From an uncultured Muribaculaceae bacterium (GTDB lineage: Bacteria > Bacteroidota > Bacteroidia > Bacteroidales > Muribaculaceae): DNA of 6,890 bases. The stretch covers positions 1 through 6,890 of the forward strand of contig CAJUFH010000087.1 of the NCBI GenBank assembly GCA_910585755.1. Direction: 5' to 3'. The position numbers were made by a program, and so were the translations under genes. Of the stretch, positions 1 to 6,394 are shown in pieces (position 1 is the stretch's first letter; each line of letters begins with the position of its first letter). The notes below the pieces were generated by a model that was not told the origin of the DNA, ran no database searches, and saw only the letters and a program-made list of their open reading frames with translations.

Positions 1-12
1 GCGTGCCGCGTC
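1..12. repeat. Probable truncated copy of the upstream palindrome
   Basis: Positions 2-12 (CGTGCCGCGTC) match the right half of the palindrome at 44-61 (CGCGCCGCGTC at 51-61) in 10 of 11 bases. The bases GCG at 1-3 also match the last three bases of its left half. If the match continues leftwards, this is a second copy whose left half lies outside the window, centred 49 bp upstream of the intact one. This is an inference from a fragment and needs the flanking sequence. Confidence 0.4.
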
Positions 13-43
13 ATTCTTGGCAAACAATTAATTACCCTAATCT

Positions 44-61
44 GACGCGGCGCGCCGCGTC
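44..61. repeat. Perfect 18-bp GC-rich palindrome ahead of the receptor promoter
   Basis: GACGCGGCGCGCCGCGTC reads identically on both strands. It lies 25 bp upstream of the -7 box at 87-94, so it would sit at about -56 to -39 relative to the predicted transcription start. No recognisable -33 element lies between it and the box. A two-fold symmetric site in that position fits a dimeric regulator's operator for the receptor gene. It could instead be the stem of a hairpin ending an upstream transcript: nine base pairs, but no loop and no following T-run, which argues against an intrinsic terminator. Confidence 0.6.
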
Positions 62-86
62 CATACACATATAGCCGATATACACT

Positions 87-94
87 TAGCTTTG
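87..94 (+). promoter_or_regulatory. Bacteroidetes -7 promoter box for the TonB-dependent receptor
   Basis: TAGCTTTG followed by C matches the Bacteroidetes housekeeping -7 consensus TAnnTTTGY at every defined position. A start about 4 to 7 nt downstream would give a leader of roughly 25 nt before the ATG at 126, too short for a riboswitch. No TTG-type -33 element is visible at the usual 19-21 bp upstream, which suggests a weak or activator-dependent promoter. Confidence 0.6.
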
Positions 95-125
95 CCCCCA
101 TCCGTAATCCGATTATTATTCCGCT

Positions 126-2435
126 ATGTTAAAAAGACTCCTCATCGCGGTCGCGGCTATTGCCGTGACCTGCTTCCAGCTATGCGCGCAGAGGTCCTCC
201 GGGGTGACCGATGCGAATATTGTAGGCCATGTGGTTGATGCCGAGAACGGCGAGCATCTGACCGCGTGCCTCGTGAAAATCGCCGGGACTAACCAGGCGG
301 CGCTGACCGACGCTTCCGGCCATTACGTCTTCCGCGACCTAAAGCCGGGAGAATATACCCTTGAAGTCTCGCTGATCGGGTATAAGGGCGCTCAAAAGAT
401 GGTTTCAGTAAAAAACGACCAGACCATCGAGGTCAATTTCGAAATATTCCCCGACGCCTTCATGCTCGACCAGGTAGTCGTTACCTCCTCCAAGAGCGAG
501 ACCCGCCGCAGGGAGAGTGCTTCGCTTGTAAATGTCGTTTCCTCCAAACTGCTTGACCGAATCGGGGCGTGTTCGCTGGCCGACGGCCTCGACTTCCAGC
601 CCGGAGTGCGAGTCGAGAACGACTGTCAGAACTGCGGCTTTACCCAGGTGCGCATAAACGGCCTTGACGGCCATTATTCCCAGATTCTTATGAACTCGCG
701 CCCGGTGTTCTCGGCGCTTACCGGCGTCTACGGTCTGGAGCAGATTCCCGCCAACATGATTGAGCGCGTCGAGGTGATGCGCGGCGGAGGCTCGGCGCTG
801 TTCGGTTCCTCGGCTGTCGGGGGCACGATCAACATCATAACCAAGGACCCGATGAGCAATTCGGCCCAGATCGCCCATACGCTGACATCAATAGGCCCGT
901 CGGGCGCGTTTGACAACAACACGACCCTCAACGCCTCAGTCGTGACCGACAACAACAAGGCGGGAGCTTTCATCTACGGGCAGAGCCGTTACCGCGACGG
1001 ATACGACCATAACGGCGACGGCTTTACCGAGGTCGCGCAGTTGAAAACGCAGACCATCGGGGCGAGGGCTTTCTTCCGTACCTCCGACGCTTCCAAGCTG
1101 ACACTCGAATACCATAACACCCACGAATACCGCCGCGGCGGCGACCAGCTTGACAACCCTCCCCACGAGGCGCTGATCGCGGAACAGGCAGAGCATGACA
1201 TCCACTCCGGGGAGGCGACCTTCGACCTCTGGTTCCGCGGCCGCGACGACCATCTTTCCGTTTTCGCGGCGACGCAGAATACCCGCCGCAAGAGTTACTA
1301 CGGCTCGGAGAAGGATCCTAACGCCTACGGGCGCACCGCCGACCTGGTCGTTGTCGCCGGTTCGCAGTGGACCCACCCGATGAAGCGCTTCCTCTTCATG
1401 CCCGCGGAACTGGTCGCTGGACTGGAATATTCGTATAACAGACTCCACGACGTGTCGGTCGGGTATGACCACGACGTGCTACAGAACGTCAACATATACA
1501 GCGGCTATCTGCAAAACGAATGGCGCGACGAGAAATGGGGTTTCCTGATCGGAGCGCGTGTCGACAAGCACTCGCTGATTGACAACCCGATTGTCTCTCC
1601 GCGTGTCAATGTCCGTTTCAATCCGTCGTCGAACTATAACTTCCGCGCTTCCTATTCTACCGGTTTCCGCTCCCCCCAGGCGTACGACGAGGATTTCCAT
1701 GTCGCGATTGTCGGAGGCGAGCGCGTGGTGACGGTGCTGGCTCCCGGGCTGAAACAGGAGAGTTCGCAGAGCGTGAGCCTCTCCGCCGACCTCTACCACC
1801 GTTTCAGAAACGTGCAGACCAACCTCCTTGTCGAAGGGTTCTATACCGACCTGCGCGACGTGTTCGCCCTGCGGCAGCTTGAAGGGACCGATGCGGCCGG
1901 AAACGCGGTGCTTGAGCGGTATAACGGTTCCGGGGCGAGTGTCATGGGCCTGAATCTGGAGGCCAAGGCCTTCTTTTCAAGCCATTTCGACATACAGGGA
2001 GGCGTTACGCTCCAGCGCAGCCGCTACAAGAAGGCCGAGCAGTGGAGCGACAACCCCGACGTGCCGGCCGAAAAGCGGATGTTCCGCACTCCCGACGTGT
2101 ACGGTTATTTCACTATCAACTGGGAGATAATCCACCACCTCCGTGCGACTGTGACCGGCACCGGCACCGGCCCTATGCTCGTTCAGCATATGGAGGGTTC
2201 GGGCACGGATGTCGACCTGGCGGTCAACACCCAGTCGTTCTTTGATGCCTCGGTGAAGCTCTCCTACGATTTCCGTTTGTTCAACCGAGTGGACCTTACC
2301 GTGACGGCCGGGGTCAGCAACATCTTCAACTCCTACCAGAAGGATTTCGACCTCGGCCCGCGCCGCGACTCGGGATATATCTACGGCCCGGCGCTCCCGC
2401 GCTGCGTCTCCGCGGGAGTGACGTTGAGCCTCTGA
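126..2435 (+). CDS. TonB-dependent outer-membrane receptor with carboxypeptidase-regulatory-like N-terminal domain
   Basis: This 769-residue protein has the full architecture of a Bacteroidetes TonB-dependent receptor, an outer-membrane beta barrel that imports a ligand using TonB-ExbBD energy. A signal peptide (about residues 1-21, ending LCA before Gln22) is followed by a carboxypeptidase-regulatory-like beta-sandwich domain (about 31-107). A TonB-box-like segment DQVVVT (115-120), the plug (about 130-240, with IERVEVMRGGGSALFGSSAV and GGTINIIT) and a 22-strand-type barrel to the C-terminus complete it. The plug contains a CQNCG pair (Cys167, Cys170). A DxNxDGxxE loop (294-302) resembles a calcium-binding loop. 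No SusD-like lipoprotein gene is adjacent, so this looks like a stand-alone receptor for a small ligand such as a metal chelate, haem, corrinoid or siderophore rather than a SusCD glycan importer. The ligand cannot be named. The ATG has no Shine-Dalgarno sequence, as is usual in this phylum, and was chosen because it begins the signal peptide. Confidence 0.93.
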   Translation: MLKRLLIAVAAIAVTCFQLCAQRSSGVTDANIVGHVVDAENGEHLTACLVKIAGTNQAALTDASGHYVFRDLKPGEYTLEVSLIGYKGAQKMVSVKNDQTIEVNFEIFPDAFMLDQVVVTSSKSETRRRESASLVNVVSSKLLDRIGACSLADGLDFQPGVRVENDCQNCGFTQVRINGLDGHYSQILMNSRPVFSALTGVYGLEQIPANMIERVEVMRGGGSALFGSSAVGGTINIITKDPMSNSAQIAHTLTSIGPSGAFDNNTTLNASVVTDNNKAGAFIYGQSRYRDGYDHNGDGFTEVAQLKTQTIGARAFFRTSDASKLTLEYHNTHEYRRGGDQLDNPPHEALIAEQAEHDIHSGEATFDLWFRGRDDHLSVFAATQNTRRKSYYGSEKDPNAYGRTADLVVVAGSQWTHPMKRFLFMPAELVAGLEYSYNRLHDVSVGYDHDVLQNVNIYSGYLQNEWRDEKWGFLIGARVDKHSLIDNPIVSPRVNVRFNPSSNYNFRASYSTGFRSPQAYDEDFHVAIVGGERVVTVLAPGLKQESSQSVSLSADLYHRFRNVQTNLLVEGFYTDLRDVFALRQLEGTDAAGNAVLERYNGSGASVMGLNLEAKAFFSSHFDIQGGVTLQRSRYKKAEQWSDNPDVPAEKRMFRTPDVYGYFTINWEIIHHLRATVTGTGTGPMLVQHMEGSGTDVDLAVNTQSFFDASVKLSYDFRLFNRVDLTVTAGVSNIFNSYQKDFDLGPRRDSGYIYGPALPRCVSAGVTLSL

Positions 2436-2445
2436 CGAATCTGAT

Positions 2446-3039
2446 TCAAGCCTCGCAGCGTTCGAGAATCTGCGCCGCGAGCTTTGAAACCATAGCTGAC
2501 TCGCTGCCGGCAACCCCGGCGGCGAGTTCTTTCGCTTTTTCGGGGGAGACAGAGCGGAGTATCAGCAGGTTGAGAAGCAGGCGGAGCGCGGAGTATTTCT
2601 GTATGTCAGACGATTGCGGTTCCCGGAGGATTTCCGAGGCGATTGCTTCCGCCCCAGGATGCCTTCGCAGGAGTTTGAGGCAGAGGGTGTCGGCGACTTC
2701 CGGGGTAGGGCAGGATAGGAGCCATTGGCGCGCCTCCCCCTCCCCGAGCAGTTCTAACGGGAAAAGCATCGGGGCTATCAGCATGCTTTCGCGGGTGGTC
2801 GCGTTGTCGCGCAGCGAGCGGGCGAGTTCGGCCATGGCGGGCGGTTCGAGCATTTCGGGACGCTCGTCGAGGGTGCCCCCTCGGACCTGGTCGGCTATGT
2901 CGGTAATCTGAGCCTGCAAAAGCCCGAAATTGATTTTGTACGCCGCCCCGGCGCTTTTCATCTGCTCGGCCAGCGCCCCGTTGCGCATGGCGAAAAAGCG
3001 GCGCTTGACCGCCTGCATCATATTGAAACTCTGACTCAT
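2446..3039 (-). CDS. HEAT-like helical protein, probable DNA-alkylation-repair (AlkD-like) superfamily
   Basis: From the ATG at 3039 this encodes 197 residues, predicted soluble and almost wholly helical, with no signal peptide or membrane segment. The central part reads as successive helix pairs: RRFFAMRNGALAEQMKSAG (13-31), LRDNATTRESMLIAPMLF (76-93), ARQWLLSCPTPEVADTLCLK (103-122) and YSALRLLLNLL (149-159). From memory of the family, the RNG..A..M...G start, the NxTTRESMLIAPML block and the PTPEVADTLC block resemble small Bacteroidetes proteins annotated as DNA alkylation repair or HEAT-repeat proteins, where an aspartate after a W/P-E-V-x-D-type motif is conserved (here Asp117). Glycosylase activity cannot be inferred. 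An ATG 18 codons upstream (3093) is in frame but would coincide with the predicted transcription start, so 3039 is preferred. The gene ends 10 bp from the convergent receptor gene and is probably monocistronic. Confidence 0.75.
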   Translation of the reverse strand: MSQSFNMMQAVKRRFFAMRNGALAEQMKSAGAAYKINFGLLQAQITDIADQVRGGTLDERPEMLEPPAMAELARSLRDNATTRESMLIAPMLFPLELLGEGEARQWLLSCPTPEVADTLCLKLLRRHPGAEAIASEILREPQSSDIQKYSALRLLLNLLILRSVSPEKAKELAAGVAGSESAMVSKLAAQILERCEA

Positions 3040-3098
3040 AGATTGTTCGTGCTTGGAAATCGGACAGGCCGCGACGCGCTCCTGCCGCAACATCGCTG

Positions 3099-3106
3099 CA
3101 AAATTA
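3099..3106 (-). promoter_or_regulatory. Bacteroidetes -7 promoter box for the HEAT-like gene
   Basis: Read on the minus strand this is TAATTTTG followed by C, a full match to TAnnTTTGY. Transcription would begin near 3092, giving a leader of about 50 nt to the ATG at 3039. That favours 3039 over the in-frame ATG at 3093. No convincing -33 TTG is present at the expected spacing. Confidence 0.55.
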
Positions 3107-3150
3107 GCAAAAATCGGGGGGAATTTTGTAACTTCGCGACATATATAGAC

Positions 3151-3338
3151 TGAGAGATTGTCTGATAATTTTTTCTAATGGAATTTTCTTCTGATTTTCA
3201 GGCTCTTTTTGGCGAATTTTTAGCTTCTCATCGGTCACGATGCCCGCATCGCTCCCTCTTCAAATCTAAAAATTCTCTCAAAAACAGCTCCGAAAATCAT
3301 TCGGAAAAAATTTTAGACAATCTCTGACAATTCTCTCA
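3151..3338. repeat. Long imperfect inverted repeat (hairpin or MITE-like element)
   Basis: Two arms pair around a centre near 3244. Matching blocks, outer to inner, are 3153-3163 with 3315-3325 (AGAGATTGTCT), 3167-3175 with 3304-3312 (AATTTTTTC), 3177-3180 with 3298-3301, 3193-3199 with 3292-3298 (GATTTTC), 3202-3204 with 3286-3288, 3206-3211 with 3279-3284 (TTTTTG) and 3214-3223 with 3266-3275 (GAATTTTTAG). At the tip is the small palindrome CGATGC-CC-GCATCG (3238-3251). The left end (TGAGAGATTGTC, 3151-3162) can alternatively pair with GACAATTCTCTCA at 3326-3338. Arms are AT-rich and the tip GC-rich. Either strand as RNA would fold into one long interrupted hairpin. It codes for nothing and no clear target-site duplication is visible. 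A non-autonomous MITE-like insertion or a structured regulatory leader are both possible. Confidence 0.7.
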
Positions 3339-3371
3339 CCGTATAAACCGACAATCCACAGACTGCTCGCA

Positions 3372-5738
3372 ATGGCAAAAAACATATCTGACAGACAACT
3401 GCGTAACCGCCGGATAATCGGCTGGATGTGGAAGCTGTTTTTCCTCGGCTTCGCCGCTGTGATCCTGTTGTTCGTGCTTATCTACAACGGGTGGATAGGC
3501 TACATGCCCCCCATCGAGGAACTGAAGAACCCCAACGACAAGTTCGCGACTGTAATCTACTCCGCCGACGGCGAGGAGATGGGCCGCTACTACCGCAACT
3601 CCGGCAACCGCGTGTACGCCGACTACGACGAGATTTCCCAGCACGTAATCGACGCCCTGATCGCGACCGAGGACTCCCGTTTCGAGGACCATTCCGGCAT
3701 CGACATGCGGGCCTTTATGCGCGTGCTCGTCAAGACGCTGATTCTTCAGAACAAGAACGCCGGCGGCGGCTCGACGATAACGCAGCAGCTCGCCAAGCAG
3801 CTCTATTCGCCGCAGACCCGCAACCTTCTCGACCGCGCGCTGCAAAAGCCTATCGAGTGGATGATCGCGGTGAAGCTCGAGCGCTATTATTCCAAGGACG
3901 AGATTATAAAGATGTATCTCAACCAGTTCGATTTCCTCTATAACGCGGTCGGCATCAAGTCGGCGGCATATGTCTATTTCGGAAAGCAGCCGAAGGATCT
4001 GACAATCGAGGAGGCCGCGACGCTGGTCGGAATGGTGAAGAATCCGGCATATTACAACCCGGTGCGCCATAACGAGCGCACGCGCCTGCGCCGCAACACC
4101 GTCCTGGAGCAGATGAACAAGGAGGGGATGCTGTCGACCGAGGCTATGGACTCCCTGAAACAGCTTCCTCTGACACTCGACTTCCACCGCGTTGACCATA
4201 AGGACGGTATGGCCCCCTATTTCCGCGAGGAGCTGCGCCGCATCCTGACGGCCAAGAAGCCCGTTCCCTCCGACTACCGCGGCTGGGAAAAGCAGAAATA
4301 CGTCGACGACTCGATTGCCTACGAGAACAACCCTCTTTACGGATGGATTGAGAAGAACCCCAAGCCCGATGGCACGAAATACGATATTTACGCCGACGGT
4401 CTGAAAATCCATACCACAATCGACTCCCGCATGCAGCGTTATGCCGAAGAGGCGGTCCAGACCCATATGTCGCAGTTGCAGCGAGCTTTCTTCAACGAGA
4501 AGAGGGGGAGGGCCAACGCCCCGTACACCAGCAACGGCGAGGAACTTGGCAAGGTAAAGGTCCAGACGCTGATTAACAACGCCATAAAGCAGACCGACCG
4601 CTACCGCGTCATGAAGCAGCAGGGCGCTTCCGACGACGAGATACGCGAGGCGTTCAACACCCCCCGGGAGATGAACGTGTTCTCCTACGCCGGGGTGGTG
4701 GATACCGTGATGACCCCCCGCGACTCGCTCCTGTATGAGAAGCACTTCCTCCGCACCGGCTTTATGTCGATGGACCCTCGCAACGGCTACGTCAAAGCCT
4801 ATGTCGGCGGACCGAGCTTCAAGTTCTTCCAGTATGACATGGTGTCGACCGGGCGCCGCCAGATCGGTTCGACTATCAAGCCGTTCCTCTACACATACGC
4901 CATGGAGGAGGGCTTTACCCCTTGCGACATGCTGTCGAACACGCAGCCGGTATTTACCGACGAGAGCGGACGCACCTGGGCGCCAAGAAACTCCGGCTCG
5001 GCCCGCGTAGGCGAGATGGTCGACCTTCGTTGGGCCCTGACGAACTCCAACAACTGGATTTCCGCCCGTCTGATGGCCCAGCTTTCCCCGACAACGCTTG
5101 TGCGCAATATGCATAATTTCGGAATCACCAACCATATCGACCCGGTTATGTCGCTCTGTCTCGGCTCCTGCGAGGTTTCCGTCAAGGAGATGGTCGGGGC
5201 CTATACGGCGTATGCCAACAACGGCATGCGCGCCGAGCCGCTCTATGTAACCTCCATCTGCGACTCCAACGGCAACGTGATTTCCGAGTTTACAACCAAC
5301 CATACCGAGGTCATATCCGAGAAGGCGTATGCCAAGATTCTCTCCATGCTTCTGAACGTGGTAGACGGAGGAACGGGTAACCGCGTGCGCCGCGCGCCAT
5401 ATTATATAACAGCGCAGATGGGAGGCAAGACCGGCACCACGAACTACAACGCCGACGGATGGTTCATGGGCTTCACTCCAGAGCTGGTTTCCGGCGTATG
5501 GGTTGGCGGCGACGAACGCTATATCCACTTCAACACCATGGCTCACGGCCAGGGCGCTGCCATGGCGCTCCCCGTCTACGGCCTCTATATGGCGAAGGTC
5601 TACGCCGACCCGACTCTCCCTTACAGCCAGGACGCGAAATTCGATGTTGATTTTTCCGGCCTCTGCGACAAGGAGTTTTACGACAACTACGAAGAGGAAC
5701 CGGCTGTCGAGGAATCCATCTCCAACGTCTTCGACTAA
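3372..5738 (+). CDS. mrcA: Penicillin-binding protein 1A, bifunctional peptidoglycan glycosyltransferase/transpeptidase
   Basis: This 788-residue class A PBP polymerises lipid II into glycan strands and cross-links the stem peptides, anchored in the inner membrane and acting in the periplasm. A short basic cytoplasmic tail (1-20) precedes one membrane helix (about 21-39). The GT51 domain (about 55-265) carries EDSRFEDHSG with catalytic Glu100, GGGSTITQQLAKQL (131-144), a QKPIE form of the RKxxE motif with Glu162, and KDEIIKMYLN (175-184). The transpeptidase domain (about 435-730) carries the nucleophile motif STIK (Ser500, Lys503), SNN (559-561) and KTGT (686-689). All catalytic motifs are present, so it should be active. 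A linker of about 170 residues separates the domains, and the protein ends in an acidic tail. Length and motif forms fit Bacteroidetes PBP1A. The ATG is chosen because it gives the expected short basic tail before the helix. It has no Shine-Dalgarno sequence. Confidence 0.96.
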   Translation: MAKNISDRQLRNRRIIGWMWKLFFLGFAAVILLFVLIYNGWIGYMPPIEELKNPNDKFATVIYSADGEEMGRYYRNSGNRVYADYDEISQHVIDALIATEDSRFEDHSGIDMRAFMRVLVKTLILQNKNAGGGSTITQQLAKQLYSPQTRNLLDRALQKPIEWMIAVKLERYYSKDEIIKMYLNQFDFLYNAVGIKSAAYVYFGKQPKDLTIEEAATLVGMVKNPAYYNPVRHNERTRLRRNTVLEQMNKEGMLSTEAMDSLKQLPLTLDFHRVDHKDGMAPYFREELRRILTAKKPVPSDYRGWEKQKYVDDSIAYENNPLYGWIEKNPKPDGTKYDIYADGLKIHTTIDSRMQRYAEEAVQTHMSQLQRAFFNEKRGRANAPYTSNGEELGKVKVQTLINNAIKQTDRYRVMKQQGASDDEIREAFNTPREMNVFSYAGVVDTVMTPRDSLLYEKHFLRTGFMSMDPRNGYVKAYVGGPSFKFFQYDMVSTGRRQIGSTIKPFLYTYAMEEGFTPCDMLSNTQPVFTDESGRTWAPRNSGSARVGEMVDLRWALTNSNNWISARLMAQLSPTTLVRNMHNFGITNHIDPVMSLCLGSCEVSVKEMVGAYTAYANNGMRAEPLYVTSICDSNGNVISEFTTNHTEVISEKAYAKILSMLLNVVDGGTGNRVRRAPYYITAQMGGKTGTTNYNADGWFMGFTPELVSGVWVGGDERYIHFNTMAHGQGAAMALPVYGLYMAKVYADPTLPYSQDAKFDVDFSGLCDKEFYDNYEEEPAVEESISNVFD

Positions 5739-5746
5739 GAATGGGG

Positions 5747-6394
5747 TTATTTGACGCGGTCGGGGTTCTTGGCGATGAACTCCTTCCAGGACTTCGGGCC
5801 GGAGGCGACTGCCGGTTTTGAGGTTTCGTAAAAATGGCATAGCGCCGCGGCCAGGGCGTCGGTCGCGTCGAGTTCGGGCAGCAATTGTTCCCGCTCGATT
5901 TTCAGTATGCGGCGCAGCATCTCCTGGACCTGCTCTTTGGAGGCGGCGCCGTTCCCGGTAATCGCCATTTTTATTTTTCGCGGCTCGTATTCGGCGATCG
6001 GTATGTCGCGTTCGAGAGCCGCGGCCATCGCTACCCCCTGCGCCCGTCCGAGCTTGAGCATCGACTGCACGTTCTTGCCGAAAAACGGGGCCTCGATCGC
6101 CATTTCGTCGGGCAGGTATTGCTCTACCAGTCCCAACACCCGGGAATGTATGCGTCTCAGGCGGAGGTAATGGCTCTCGAACTTGCTTAATTTGACGACC
6201 CCCATCGCTATCATACTCGGCGTCTTGCCGTTAACCCCGAGTATGCCGTACCCCATCACGTTCGTGCCCGGGTCTATACCTATTATAATACGGTTCCAGT
6301 CGCGGCGGGCGGCCTCCGCGTTCACGCTGGTTTTCAGCGGCGCCCGGAGGTCATCGTCGCTGTCGAGGGCAGTATGTCCGGCGTTTTCCCTCAT
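5747..6394 (-). CDS. ruvC: Crossover junction endodeoxyribonuclease RuvC
   Basis: RuvC is the dimeric, metal-dependent resolvase that nicks Holliday junctions after RuvAB branch migration. From the ATG at 6394 it has 215 residues. The RNase H-like core begins at IIIGIDPGTN (37-45) and shows the four acidic catalytic residues: Asp41, Glu101 in AIEAPF, and Asp176 and Asp179 in LDATDALAAALCH. The segment KNVQSMLKLGRAQGVAMAAAL (107-127) is the typical family helix. The chosen start overlaps the upstream DUF4286 stop as ATGA (6391-6394), consistent with translational coupling. It leaves about 35 hydrophilic residues before the fold, more than most RuvC proteins have. A GTG at 6325 would give 192 residues, nearer the usual length. 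A further upstream ATG at 6499 would overlap DUF4286 by over 100 bp and is unlikely. The gene ends 8 bp from the convergent PBP1A gene. Confidence 0.93.
   Translation of the reverse strand: MRENAGHTALDSDDDLRAPLKTSVNAEAARRDWNRIIIGIDPGTNVMGYGILGVNGKTPSMIAMGVVKLSKFESHYLRLRRIHSRVLGLVEQYLPDEMAIEAPFFGKNVQSMLKLGRAQGVAMAAALERDIPIAEYEPRKIKMAITGNGAASKEQVQEMLRRILKIEREQLLPELDATDALAAALCHFYETSKPAVASGPKSWKEFIAKNPDRVK

Larger units (their letters stand above)
3040..3371. other. Divergent intergenic region between the HEAT-like gene and the PBP1A gene
   Basis: This 332-bp stretch has no credible open reading frame. It holds a minus-strand -7 box at 3099-3106 and a long imperfect inverted repeat at 3151-3338. 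From about 3100 onward it is much more AT-rich than the flanking genes, with repeated A and T runs. No clear TAnnTTTG element for the PBP1A gene is seen on the plus strand. Its promoter must be degenerate or lie within or upstream of the inverted repeat. Confidence 0.7.

Noticed and set aside
1..125. Cobalamin or other riboswitch ahead of the receptor
   Set aside because: The predicted leader is only about 25 nt, and no B12-box-like or other recognisable aptamer sequence is visible in the 125 bases available.
145..191. Lipoprotein signal peptide on the receptor (Cys20)
   Set aside because: The residues before Cys20 are Phe-Gln-Leu, which do not fit a lipobox. Cleavage after Ala21 by signal peptidase I is more natural.
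2437..2447. GAATC-T-GATTC palindrome between the receptor and the HEAT-like gene
   Set aside because: It is only five base pairs, has a one-base centre and no T-run. It is too short to act as a terminator and likely arises by chance.
405..2513. Several antisense frames of 80 to 178 codons opposite the TonB-dependent receptor
   Set aside because: Shadows of the receptor's codon bias: no domains, no promoters, and wholly inside a well-supported gene.
3121..3128. GAATTTTG on the plus strand as a -7 box for the PBP1A gene
   Set aside because: It misses the first T of TAnnTTTG and would give a leader of over 200 nt through the inverted repeat. Possible, but unsupported without transcript mapping.
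3151..3338. Invertible promoter (phase-variable switch) or intrinsic terminator
   Set aside because: Invertible promoters have short inverted repeats flanking a non-repeated segment, whereas here the arms run nearly to the centre. No gene ends here, so a terminator has nothing obvious to end.
3336..5840. An 834-codon open frame on the minus strand across the whole PBP1A gene
   Set aside because: It is antisense to a gene with every class A PBP motif. The frame stays open because of GC-rich codon bias, and its translation is low-complexity Val/Arg/Gly/His-rich with no recognisable domain.
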